DNA of 64,000 nt, taken from contig OW285196.1 in the NCBI GenBank assembly GCA_935421135.1, forward strand, positions 14,195,001 through 14,259,000, in the 5' to 3' direction. Positions within the stretch are counted from its first letter, which is position 1. Every line of letters begins with the position of its first letter. The notes under the pieces were generated by a model. The model was not told the DNA's origin. It worked only from the letters and a program-made list of their open reading frames with translations, and did no database searches. The translations under genes were made by a program, and so were the position numbers. Source of the DNA: Bugulina stolonifera (Eukaryota; Bryozoa; Gymnolaemata; Cheilostomatida; Bugulidae). This document shows positions 1 to 12,060 of this stretch, in pieces.

Positions 1-231
1 TCCCCGGAGCAGTAGAGTTTCATTCAGCTTTCATGAGTAGGATTTTCACATTAGAACAATGCCTAGACTGATTTCTGATGTAGAATGATTTTGTAGATTG
101 CGATTTAACTCATATTTTTTGAAACAAAGAAATTCAGTTTACTGTAGATGTGCATGTATTTGATGTAGAGAAGTAATTTCTCTGCGTTTACACGTATATT
201 TAACCTAATGCATGTCACTACTGTATTGCAG

Positions 232-401
232 TTGAGGGTATTTGTGAAGACGTCAGAACAGGTCCAGTTAACATCACTCTCTGGTCAGGAAAGTGTCTTG
301 GTTCCACCCCGGTAAACAGATGCACTCTGGGATACAAAGGATTTGTTCATATGATGGTAGCCGAAACTTTTGTTGAGAGAGAAATTGTCCAGTTTGATTG
401 A
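232..401 (+). CDS. Last exon of an unidentified protein (5' part outside the window)
   Basis: An AG acceptor at 230-231 opens a frame of about 56 codons that ends at TGA 399-401. The encoded tail has three cysteines, one potential N-glycosylation site (NIT) and ends in ...EIVQFD. The cysteines and glycosylation site suggest a secreted or extracellular C-terminus, but I do not recognise the family. The exon is entered in phase 1. No convincing partner exon is visible in bases 1-230, so only the terminal exon lies here. Confidence 0.5.
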
Positions 402-1250
402 TGAAATAGTTACTAATGTTTTCTGAGCTCACACTTCCTGAACAGCATGACTTGTATTAATAATTTATGTTTTGGATTTGTCAAAGTTGTATGAGAGTGT
501 GTGTGCCGTGTCTTTCTGTCTACCTGTGTGGCATTAGCTAATAATGCAGACTAATTCTCATTATTACTATTGTAACCTTCACTTAGAGTTTGTGATTATA
601 TTCAAATTGTTTGTCATTTGTTTGTCATTTTGATGTAGTGGCTTTTGGAAAATGTAAAGCAATGGATTGAATTTTAAATGCACCCTTTGTTTGATATGAA
701 AGTTCTATTGACCTACTGCAAATGATAAGACGAGAACAGTATCACACTGGGATTTGGAATACAAAAATAATTTTAATGAAAAAGCACTTGAAGACAAAAA
801 ATCCATAATCATAAGTCTCGTATCATCTCTTCTTGTTGAGAATGAGAATAATATAGTAACGGAATGAACTACTAAAAACTGTTTTAAAAGTTTCTGATTG
901 CAATAATATACACACGTATATACACACGTACATGTAGGACTTGTAGGTCCTTGGTTCCATGCCAAAGCTATAATATAATATCAAAATGTTGAAGAACTGT
1001 ATACTTTACTAAACAAGTGCGTCAGTGTATACATGTAAGTGCTACTGCAAACATCAAGGAAACAACAAATGCAATAGAAAGGTAGATTTAGCAACTTTTA
1101 GTGAGTCTAAAAATAAAATTTATTGAGTGGAAGTCCTATCAACATTCAATCTATCCAGCATTTGTCTATATTGTAATATTGCCGAGTTACATGCACTCTT
1201 GGCAGATGCAAATAGTCTTACTGCATGATTGAGTGATAGTTTGGATCTAA
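402..1250. other. Intergenic, AT-rich; no gene seen
   Basis: Convergent space between the terminal exon ending at 401 and the 3' end of the first Ig receptor. Short open frames here have no splice support or recognisable motif. The last ~250 bases are shared with the sequence just before the second receptor gene, so they are 3' flank of the duplicated unit. Confidence 0.5.
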
Positions 1251-4200
1251 CTAAGTATTTGAAGGAGGTCGAGAGGGTAGTTGAGGAGGCTCAGCTAGAA
1301 ATGCATTATGAACATAACCAGAGGCTGGTGTTGGACAGAAATTGTCAGCAGTATCATAAGTAGGTTCTGGCTGACGCAATACGCTAGTTGAATCAGAATA
1401 GTCAGGGTACTTGACGTTTTGTGGTTCGTCTATTTGAGCATACTCTGCTTCTCCTAAAGTCAAATCCTCGGCTTTCTTTGCAAGATTTCTGGCTTCTAAA
1501 ACAGGAGCAAGATATTTTTCATTAAAACCAATTCCTTTCAACTTGATGGCAACAGTAAGTCATAACTTTCATGTATTGATAGGTCGAGATTTAAGAATAT
1601 TTACTCAAATAATTACCCAATGATTGCATGCACATATTAAATGCCACAGGCAGCAATTGACAGATGTGATCATTGTATTGACATGGAAGCCATATTTAGT
1701 GAATAAGCAAACCTCTGTTCCGTTTTCGTCGCACGACAACCACAACAATACAAATTCCAATAATGGCAAAAACCGCAGCACCGAGCAGACTAAAGACAAT
1801 GTGATACACTTTAGTGGGTCCATCCGGGGTTTCAGGTATCTTGTTCCAAACAATATTCCATGTCACATTGACAGAATGACCTAAATATTTAAAAAATATT
1901 TTGCTGCAATACCAGTGACTAATTCTAGAAAACAGCAGCAGTTCTTAATCACAGCACTTCAACGTTTAAACGACAGTATCTATATCAGCATTGGCTGCTT
2001 ACATGCAATGTTGTAGTGTGTTCTTGAAAAGCATTTTTAAGATTTTGCAATATTGTATATATTTATTTTACTTTGTGATTATTTACATTTACCTGTACAT
2101 GTGCCATGCATCTTATTTGTTGATAAAAATTATTTACTTTAATGATTTGCATGCTAATACATATTTTAGCTTTTTACCTATTTCATTCTCCGCTATGCAT
2201 ATTAGCTGTTCCACACTGTCAACACCTCCGGTATCAAAGAGAGGTAATACGTTAGAAGTCTCAGCTTCTATTTGACCTTGTCGTATCCAAGTATAGTTAA
2301 CTGGTTGCGGATGACCAACTATATACTCTGTACAGTTTAGCCTGTGATCCATGCTGCCATCAAACCATTCGCTTACAGGCATTGAATGATTGATATCCAA
2401 GTCTACATAATACATAGTGTAGCGTAAACGTACACATAAACCACAACGGTAAAATAAAAACTGCTTTGCCCACCATACACTGTAGGTATTATTGTCAAAC
2501 AACATTCACACAAGTTACAATGTAGATACAATTGCAGTATTAGTGTATGGCCAATTTCAAAGAAAGAATGCATCAAGTAAACTCTATACAAGTTGTACAT
2601 GTACAGTATGTCTTTAGTGCCATGGTCTTTTGTTGAGAACTTACAAAGTGGTAGAATAACCACAGATTTAAAAGCACTTCCTCCTTTCCAGTTTGGGTGT
2701 GAGGTATCTCTACACTGTACAGTTATTCCATCTCGGTCCTCCTTTGTTGGTATGTACGTCGCGTTGTGCGAAATCAATGTAGTGTTGCCTATCCTCATTT
2801 CTGTATAAGCAAGGTAGGAATAGTTGCAGTGCTACCAGGGAAAGTCCCATTGTACAAGCAAAGCATTTATGTTACACACCATTTCAGAACTTGGTTGCCT
2901 ATTTGCTATTCTAGCTGCTTGCTTTGAAAACAAGAAATCTAAAAGTGTCAATTAAGCCTGTAGCATTCCTTAGTTACCTTTCCCTACTAGTACTAAGTGA
3001 CTATGTCTCAGTGACTATGAACTTTGTCCACTTGTTTTTGTCCAGGCGATGCATTGAGAGTTATCCTCTCATACTGACCTTATAATTAGGAGTTATACTC
3101 TACTTTCCTTCGTGTAATCGGGGGTTATTATATTTTTTAAACCACACTCACCATATGCAAAGCTGGAAGTAGGTTTGCCACCAGTAGAGTTACAGCTGAC
3201 GGTAAATGGTTGACCTTCTATCACTTGACTAGGTGTGAGTGTCATAGCTAGGTCTTTAGGTGCAACTATCAAATGTAGCTAAGTCAGTAAAAGACATGAC
3301 TAATACAATGCACTTCATGTTAATTCATTGTGATTACAGACAAATTAGTTTTAACACTTATCAAAAACTAAAATACGCCATACTCCCATTTATCACAACA
3401 CTGTAGATATCGGTCGTGGTAAAAGACGTGAGCGTGGCGTGAGAATGACATAGCGTCATAGAAAAAGAAGACAACTTCAACTAAAATCAATACCACTAGA
3501 AATCAAACTCTTGTTTACCCCAAACCCCTAACCACCACCCTAAAGCTTTATTTTCGTCTAGCTCCTCCCTAGTATAGGTATTCTAACGCTAGTTGGAGTT
3601 GTCTACACGCTCCCGTGTCATTCATCTCTCAATTCACACCCACATCTTTCACCACTACCTGTAGATGCACTACACAAACCTTTGATATCATGAATCCAGA
3701 TGCCCGATTGAACTGCTGTGTTACTGAACTCAAGATTGATTACGGCCAAGCAGTACAGATACCCCTCAGTCTGTGTACTTGTGAATGTAACATTCAAATC
3801 CATAGTGAAGCCCTTTATATTCCCAACAGAACTACAGTATTCATCGCTCAGTGGGAGAGATTCAATTTCTGCATTACTGCTAAGATTCTTATGGTCTCTA
3901 TAAGTAGATGCCCATCTGTACCATCCGTTCCAGCCTATCTTTGAGCACCCGGTTCGACCGTATACTGAATCTTTGAATACGTATGAAAGTGCTGCCAGAG
4001 CATGATAGCCATGAGCAATGCAGCGGAAGGCAATCTGATCACCCAAATAGAAGTCAGGGTAGCCATGAGACATGTATGTCACGTTCAACATTTCTTCTAT
4101 AAATTAAATGGCAGCCACTTGACTGTGTTTGGGAAAATTGAATGTTCATATACATGTACATGTATAAAACTGAGCGATGCTGTCACAACTACAATGTGAA

Positions 4201-4563
4201 TATTGCTCAGTAATGCTTAACTCTGTTTCCTTAGTAACATAATTTTTACTGTATCACAACACTTAGTATGGCTATGCCCAATATTTTGGGGTTGTTTAAT
4301 TATTACCTTATACAATACTGAAGGTAGAAAGTAGGATAGACCAGTAAAAATGAGGCAAAATGAAAACAGTGTAGTGTGATATGACAAGTTAACTTATTTG
4401 CCTAATTTGTATTCATCTGATACAAAGACACAGGTCAGTACTTACAGTCAGTTACACAATGCGCATTTGCCTACGCTTAGACGCACATGTAGGGGGTTGT
4501 CTACTCACCGCTGAGACAACATGTGAATACTAGTGGGAAGAATAACCAGTATCTCAACCTCAT
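1251..4563 (-). CDS. Ig-superfamily type I receptor A (479 aa, 7 exons)
   Basis: Probable cell-surface recognition receptor. Exons (minus): 4509-4563, 3659-4096, 3152-3265, 2645-2800, 2178-2402, 1713-1880, 1251-1534. Every junction is GT-AG and all introns are phase 1, giving exactly 480 codons. Residues 1-18 are a signal peptide starting MRLRYWLFF. Ig-like domains lie at about 21-160 (F-strand EGYLYC), 165-254 (DGITVQC) and 255-340 (LNC...YTW...CIAENEIG). The membrane segment is about 357-379, followed by RRKR. The tail (386-479) holds Y393, Y417 (YAQI), Y428, Y431, Y445 and Y459, plus the class II SH3 ligand PQLPSR at 469-474. No kinase domain is present. The stop is a TAG where its paralog has CAG, shortening the tail by 11 residues. 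The gene model is firm; the signalling role is inferred from motifs. Confidence 0.85.
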
Positions 4564-6495
4564 CCTACAAGATTCAAACAACTTCAAGCTACATGACCTC
4601 TAACTAAACCTACATTTTATAGTAATATCATAGTTGAGCGCAAAAATATGGTTATAAAAGTGTTTCTATCTTTCAAGTTTGTTAGTTAGTTCAATCCTGG
4701 GCAGACTACGTTAAAAGTTTACAGCATTTCTTTATTGATTTCACTCATCATCATGAAGTCCCCCAGGTAAGACAAAATAAATCTCTTGTCTTTAGGGATA
4801 CTTACTTTGTGTAGTTGTAATGTAGTAGTACACTTTATAATATTATAATCCAGGAGAAATTGTCTGTGTCCAAATACTACAGTTTAGCTAGTTATTATAG
4901 ACAAAGCATAAAGAGAAAAGCTATAGTAGAAATCACAAGTTCATTGTGGTTGCACTGCTGTGTGCTGCTATGCTACTGAACTTGTCACTTATCAGGGAAT
5001 AGCAATCAGTTTTAAATTCCTATTCCCAGTGGTGGATACAAAATAGTTACCCTCAGACATGTGCTAAATTACATCTGGTTTTTGTGGTGGATATGGACAG
5101 AATCTTGGTACGATATGTTTAAAATCAATTCGCACGTACACCTGAAACAGAATGAATTGACATGGTCTTTACTTCCTCCACAAGTACAGCCATTCATATT
5201 ACTCTAAACACACAGGCTGTTATTAATCTGTTCTCCTATCAGCTAGACATTGCAGTATGTAGTAGATTCTCAAATGATATATTCAGCATAAATAGCACAA
5301 CTTACTACAGGATAATATTCCAGTAATGCTTTCCACCTTTATTTGATGGTTAACCTGCATAAATTCACAGAGAGAGAGTGTGTGTGAATAGTGAATAGCA
5401 TCAATTAAATAACTACAGGGGGTGCTATCAGGAAACTGTCAACATATTCTAAGAGCTACCCCTACCTATATCCACTACTGGGTACATGTAGTAAATATTA
5501 TTCTACTACTCATACATCACTCAAATTGTGTTATTGTTCCATTGAAAGCTACATGTACATGTGATTATATCCTAGCTTTTATGGCATTAAATGATTCATT
5601 TTATTAGTTAGATGTGATTGGATAAATCTGCTTATCTCCATGCAATAAAACCAAATATTATTATTTGGTGACATTAGATGCTTGTAATATGTAATATTTT
5701 TAACATGATTGTGTTGGTAGACTTTAATAACTAGACTAGATGTTTGTTGCCACACAAAATGGTATAGAGAGGTTGATTGAACTGTTATAGTAGCTCGTTA
5801 GCATGTAAATGATATAATTATGTTTATGCAAGTACAATGGATTTTTAAAAAGAGGTAGCCTTCTAAGTTTCTAAAAGGATTTCCGTGGGTTTTAAAGTCA
5901 GGCAGAATTTAGACTATTTTTGTTACTCTTGTTCTGCCATGAAGTAGCTTACCTTATCGTTGCTAACAATGATGGCTACAACATTCAGTAGGTAACTGGG
6001 TGCCTCCAATATTTTAATAGAAGTTAAATGCTACAACGGAAAATAACTGTAAATGTTAAATCAGTTTTAAATAAATACCAGGTCTGTTATAGGGTAGATA
6101 AATTTTAGTACAAAGTACATAGAGTCTAGAGAAACGGTTTGGTTGCAGCATTTTTAAGGTAGAGTACAGGACATTATTTTATTCAATGTTGCAATATTGC
6201 AATAATTATTGCAAAACGGATAGATCCTTGGTCGCACACTAAAACCATATATGACAATGTTGACAAAAGTGTATACTGCGATAAACAAGGTTCAATTGCA
6301 CTGCATGTGTATGTGTGCTAGCTGCAAACATTAAGGAAACAACAAATGCAACAAAAGAGTCAATTTAACAACTTTTAGTGAGTATCAAAATAACATTCAC
6401 TAAATGGAAGTTCGATCAGTCTTCAACTGGTATTATAGTGTTTGTTTATTGTAATACTGTGGAGTTACATGCACTGTTGGCAGATATAGATAGTC
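4564..6495. other. Spacer between the two receptor genes; no gene seen
   Basis: Holds the 5' flank of receptor A and the 3' flank of receptor B. AT-rich, with many stop codons in all frames. Parts of 4900-6100 are recognisable in 10200-11430 upstream of receptor B, so promoter elements for the receptors probably lie in the first few hundred bases above 4563. I see no clear TATA box. Confidence 0.5.
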
Positions 6496-9400
6496 TTACT
6501 GCATGACTAAGTGATAGTTTGAATCTAACTGAGTATTTAAAGGAGGTCGAGAGGGTAGTTGAGGAGGCTCAGCTAGAAATGCATTATAAACATAACCAGA
6601 GGCTGGTGTTGAACAGAAATTGTCAGCAGTGTCATAAGTAGGTTCTGGCTGATGCAATATGCTGGTTGATTTATAATAGACAGGGTACTTAACGTCTTGT
6701 AGTTCGTCTATTTGAGCATACTCTGCTTCTCCTAAAGTCAAATTCTCGGCTCTCTTTGCAACATTTCTGGCTTCTAAAACATCAATGAGACATTTTTGAT
6801 CAAAACCAATTTCTTTCAACTCGATGGAAATTGTAAGCCATAACTTGCAAGTGCTGGTAGGCCGAAATTAAAAAATCTATAGCCCATGCATTATCTAATC
6901 ATGATATGTATATATTAAATGCCACAGGCAGCAATTGACATATTGTATGTGATCATTGACTTCATTGTATTGACATGGAAGCCATATTTAGTGAATAAAC
7001 AAACCTTTATTCCTCTTTCGGCGCACGACAACCACAGCAATACAAATTCCGATAATGGCAAAGGCGGCAGCACCGAGCAGACTAAAGACAATGTAGAACA
7101 CTTTAGTGAATCCAACCGTGGCTTCAGGCATCCTGTTCCATGCAATATTCCATGTCACATTGACAGAATGACCTAAAAATATTGAGAACATTTTTTCCTG
7201 CAACACCAGTGAATAATTTTAGAAAACAGTTAGCAGTTTTATTGTGTAACATAAAGCAAAACATTTTAACCTTCAGAAAACAGCAGACGTACATACATAT
7301 TTCAGCATTATTCGTTTATAATTAATGTTGCGGTACGTGTTTTAGAAGCATTTTTATGTATTTGCGGTAGTGCATATTTATTTCACTTTGTAATCTTTTA
7401 CCATGCATCTTATTCTTTGAATAAAATTATGTACATTAATGATTTGCATGCTAATATATTGATTTAGTTTTTACCTATTTCATTCTCCGCTATGCATATT
7501 AGCTGTTCTACACTGTCACCACTTCCGGTAACAAAAAGTGGTAATACGTTGGAAGTCTCAGCTTCTATTTGACCTTGCCGTACCCAAGTATAGTTCACTG
7601 GTTGTGGATGACCAACTATATACTCTGTACAGTTTAGCCTGTGCTCCATGTTGCCATCAAACCTTTCGTTTACAGGCATCGGATGATCGATATCCAAATC
7701 TGCATAACACACACGTAAAACTAAGCCATCAAAGTAAAAACTGCATTTCCTGCCATCGGTATTATAATAAAACAACATTCAGGTTAGATAATTATGATAT
7801 TATTGTATGGCCAGTTTCAAAGAAAGAATGCCACAAGTAAACTCTATATACACATTGCGTGTCTTTAGTGCCATATTCTTTTGATGATAACTTACAAAGT
7901 GGTAGAATCACCACAGATTTAAAAGCACTTCCTCCTTTCCAGTTTGGGTGTAAAGTATCTCTACACTGTACAGTTATTCCATCTCTGTCCTCCTTTGTTG
8001 GTATGTATGTCGCATTGTGTGAAATTAAAGTAGCAGCGTTATTTATCCTCATTTCTACATTATATAAGCAAGGTTAAAATAGTTGTAGTGTTATCAGTAC
8101 AAGCAAAACATTTATATAACACACCATTCCAGAACTTGGTTGCCTATTCCACACTAGCTGTTGCTTTGAATAAAAGAAATTATTTAAAAGTGTCAGTTAA
8201 GCCTGTGGCTTTCCCAGTTATCTTTCCCTGCTGGTAGTAAGGGACAATGTCTAAGTGATGATGGGTTTTGTCCACTTGTTTTTTCCAAGTGATGCATCGA
8301 GAGTTATCATCTCATATCGACCTTATAATTGGGAGTTATACTCTATTTTCCTTCGTGTAATCGGGGGTTTATTATATTTTTTAAACCACACTCACCGTAT
8401 GCAAAGATGGAAGTAGGTTTGCCACCAGTAGAGTTACAGCTGACGGTAAATGGTTGACCTTCTATCACTTGACTAGGTGTGAGTGTCATAGCTAGGTCTT
8501 TAGGTGCAACTATCAAATGTAGCTAAGCCAGTAGAAGACATGACCGATACAATGTACTTCATGTTAATTCATTGTGATTACAGACAAATTACTTTTCACT
8601 TATCAAAAACTAAAGTGTGCCATACTCCCATTTATCACTACACTATAGATATAGGTCGTGGTAAAAGACGTGAGCGTGACATGAGAATGATAATAATGAT
8701 GTCAGAGAAGAAGAAGACAACTCCAACTAAAGTTGCTGGCGTTAGAAATCAAACTCTTGTTTACCCCAAACCCCAATCGCCACGCTAAAGCTTTATCTCC
8801 GTCTAGCTCCACCCTAGTATAGGTATTCTAATGCTAGTTGAAGTTGTCTTCACTCTCTCACATCATTAATCACTCAAGTCACACCCTCATCTTTCACCAC
8901 TACCTGTAGATGTACTACACAAACCTTTGATATCATGAATCCAGATGCCCGATTGAACTGCTTTGTTACTGAACTCAAGATTCTTTGTGGCGGAGCAGTA
9001 CAGATATCCCTCAATGTGAGTACTTGTGAATGTAATATTCAGATTTATAGCAAAGCCTTTTATATTCCCAACAGAATCACAGTAGTCGTCGCTCAGTGAC
9101 AGAGATTGAATGCCTGCATTATTGCCAAGATGTAGGTGGTCTCTGTACGTGGATATCCATCTGTTCTGGCCTCTCTTTAAGCACCCAGACCGACCGTATA
9201 CTGCATCTTTGAATATGTATGAAAGTGATGCCAGAGCATCAAATTCATGAGCAATGCAGCGAAAGGTAGTCGGTTTCCCAATATAGAAATCAGGGTAACC
9301 AACAGATGTGTATGTCATGTTCACAGTCTCTTCTAAAAGTCAAATGACAGTCAGCTTCGTAGTTATGTACATTGATTTTAATAAAATTGAATGTGCAATA

Positions 9401-9884
9401 TCGGATCCTGGTGTCACCTCTAAAAATATGTGAGTAATGGGTAATGCAGTGCCCTTAGTAACTTTCTGCTATGCCACACAGCTGTAGGCAAAGGAGTTTC
9501 AATTACTAGTTATGCTACAACACCAGGTCTAGCGTTGATGCAAATAATTTTGTGCTGGAGGGGGCTGTTAAATTGAAGTATGGGACAGCGAGCAATACAT
9601 CATGTACATTTGTATTATACATGTGTATAAATTAGAATACATGTAGGTAGGCAATTAAAAGTACACATTGAAGCAAGTTAAAAAGTGTGTTAAAATATGA
9701 GGTAATTTATATTCCTTGGATATGAAGACATATGTGCTTGCTTATTGTCAGTTACACAAAACATACCCACATATATGTACACTGTACAACATGTACAATA
9801 CATGTACAGGCAGGGAATTGTCTACTCACCGCTGCGACAACACGTGAATATTAGTGGGAAGAATAACCAGTATCTCAACCCCAT
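6496..9884 (-). CDS. Ig-superfamily type I receptor B (488 aa, 7 exons)
   Basis: Tandem paralog of the receptor at 1251-4563 with identical exon structure. Exons (minus): 9830-9884, 8904-9332, 8396-8509, 7896-8054, 7475-7699, 7005-7172, 6496-6812. All introns are phase 1 GT-AG and the sum is exactly 489 codons. It has a signal peptide starting MGLRYWLFF, three Ig-like domains and a membrane segment at about 355-377 followed by RRKR. The tail keeps the YAQI-x7-YPVY pair (Y415, Y426, Y429), YDTA (Y443), YVYN (Y457) and the SH3 ligand PQLPSR (467-472). Unlike receptor A, the tail continues to SNYHLV (481-486), which fits the ITIM consensus S/I/V/L-x-Y-x-x-I/V/L. The exon coding for Ig1 is 9 bases shorter than in A. 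The ligand is unknown. Confidence 0.85.
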
Positions 9885-11704
9885 CCTACAGGATACAAAC
9901 AGCTTCAAACTTAATTATTATTGTAAACATTTCGTTTTTCCATGTTTGTTGACTAGTAAAAATGAGTACAATTTGGTTATGCAGCAACTGATTCAAATGC
10001 TTACAATATTCACACTCTAAGCTGGCCATCACTAGCCTAATACTGGCAAGTAGAATGTGAATGCCGTACTCCAAACAGACTATGAAGTTTTATCAGGTAA
10101 AATATAGATGCAGAGAGTACTCAGTACTCACCTTGTATAGATGTGGTACGCAATTTTATACTTTATAGGGTCCAGAACAAAGTTTCTACAGTAATGCAGT
10201 AGTTAGTTTTAATTATTGATAAAGTTACAGTAAAACTCATGAGTTTATTCTGGTTGTATTTCTGTGTGTTGCTATGCTACTGAACTTGTCCCATACCAAG
10301 AAATGGCCATCAATTTTGACAGAATGACAATTCCTGTTCTCAGTGGTGGATATAAATTAATGTACATCTGAGAATGAGCGGACCAGCACTGTGTAGCGGA
10401 TACTCAAATGATATAACTCAGTATTAATGGTACAACTATAATTACAGTATTGTAAATAATATTTTACTGATGCATTCTGCCTTTATTTATATGATCATAG
10501 TACAAGAAGAATATAATGATGCACCATTATATGCATTCACAATAATAAAGTGTGAATTTAGCGGTAAAATAATAGCAGTGGAGGGGGGGGGGGTATCAGT
10601 AAACTGTTTACATCTAAGGTTTACCCCCTCTGTATATCCACCACTGAGCATATTTACTCTACTACTGTTACTAAAATTGTGTTATAATAATACTATGTTG
10701 CAATGGTTATTATTTCATTGAGAGCTAAATATATCCTTGTTTAAATTATGGAATGATGTGATTCATTTTTATTTCACTAGCTCTGGTATGATAAATTCTT
10801 TTACAGAATTTTTGAAATTTCAATGAAGTGAAACCAACTATCAGGTATTTTGATGTTGTTGACATTAAATTCTTGAGTGCTATATTTTTAACATGATTGT
10901 ATTGCTGCATCTTTGAGATTTTAAACATTTATGGTAAAAGTTATCAAGTAGAGTAGTCTTCTTGCCAATAGTGAACTAGGTGGCATAATCTAGTGCTAAC
11001 ACAATCACAAAAAATGTTATAAACAGATTGATTGGGCACGGTTGTACAATGTACAAGTAGGATAAGATTCCTGTATGAAACTACCAGGGCACACCGGCTG
11101 AAAAACACCCCAAAGGTTAATCTATCTTGCTACAGTATATTAACCTCTCAGGGTGTTTGCTAGCAATGAAACCAAAACTAGTTGATATGTGTGCAACTAT
11201 AATGCATTCTAAAATAAGTTGTCTTTCAAGTTTCTTCAAAGATTCTTGTGGGTTTGCAGTCAGCTAGGACTATTTTTATTACTTGTTCTGCCATGAATTA
11301 GCTTACCTTTTCATTGCTAACAATGACATCTTCAACATTCAGTAGGTAACTGAGTGCTTTCAACTTTTTAATAGAAGTCAAACGCCACAACAGAAAACGA
11401 ATGTCACATCAGCTTTAAATAAATACTACATATTATAGGTCTGTTATATGGTAGATAACAACAGGTAAAGCATAAATTCTAATACTTAAAGGCACCATTT
11501 GATTGCAGGATTTTTGTGAAAAAGTACAGAGAATTTACTCAATTTTGCAATATATTTTATGACATTATCTGATCATGCATGTGCATGCATGTTTAAGGGG
11601 CAAATACATGTATTTGTCAGAATTTTAGCGAAAAATTCACATTTCCAGCCATAACATGAATTAGTGTGTTGCTGGGAGTTTGGTGTCTATTCTAATAGTC
11701 AACA
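9885..11704. other. 5' flank of receptor B and spacer; no gene seen
   Basis: Shares blocks with 4564-6230 (the duplicated unit). A run of nine or ten G lies near 10583. No exon-like open frame with splice signals was found on either strand. Confidence 0.45.
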
Positions 11705-12060
11705 TATTTATTGGTAAGTTTATAGTAGCTAATACCCATTTTCAGAATGCAGATGGAGAAACTGCATGGTATGGTCGTGAAATGATAAAGTTTAGCAACA
11801 AAGGAATAATTATTATCAAAATAATTATTACTATACTACACAAATGATGGAGTTGGCAAAGGGGAGATAAAAATACAAGTTCTTCAGAATATTTGGTAAA
11901 GTGAAGAAATAGCAATCTACTAGAAATGCTGAGTAGTCAGTATTGGCTTCACAACAAAAATATTCACAACAATTTGTGATTGAGCTCTCACTTTTAGCGC
12001 TGCTGGTACAGTGTAAAATAATATCTGGTAGATAGTTTTTGACCATTTAGTGTATTAAAC
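11705..12060 (+). promoter_or_regulatory. Conserved upstream block of the first BH4-like/zinc gene
   Basis: About 340 bases directly upstream of the ATG at 12061 align with 18145-18488 upstream of the ATG at 18489. Shared strings include GATTGAGCTCTCACTT, TACAGTGTAAAATAAT and GTGTATTAAACATGGCGGC. The introns of these genes have diverged more than this block. That suggests promoter or 5'-UTR function, although recent duplication is an alternative. Confidence 0.4.

Larger units (their letters stand above)
1000..11540. repeat. Tandem segmental duplication, two units of about 5.3 kb
   Basis: Unit 1 (about 1000-6230) and unit 2 (about 6235-11540) align in order: receptor 3' flank, all seven receptor exons, intronic stretches (for example 3400-3610 versus 8640-8860), and the upstream flank (5930-6090 versus 11280-11430, both containing CATTCAGTAGGTAACTG). 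Coding exons are much more alike than introns. Unit edges are approximate because the flanks have diverged. Confidence 0.8.

Noticed and set aside
1501..1560. Splice acceptor at CATCAAG (1543-1549, minus) for the receptor tail exon
   Set aside because: It would put the tail out of frame with exon 6 and meet a stop within a few codons; the acceptor GTTGAAAG eight bases downstream restores the frame in both paralogs.
1605..1884. Frames on both strands over the receptor membrane exon (and at 6915-7176 in the second copy)
   Set aside because: Out-of-frame readings of exon 6; the true frame is fixed by phase 1 junctions on both sides and by the membrane segment.
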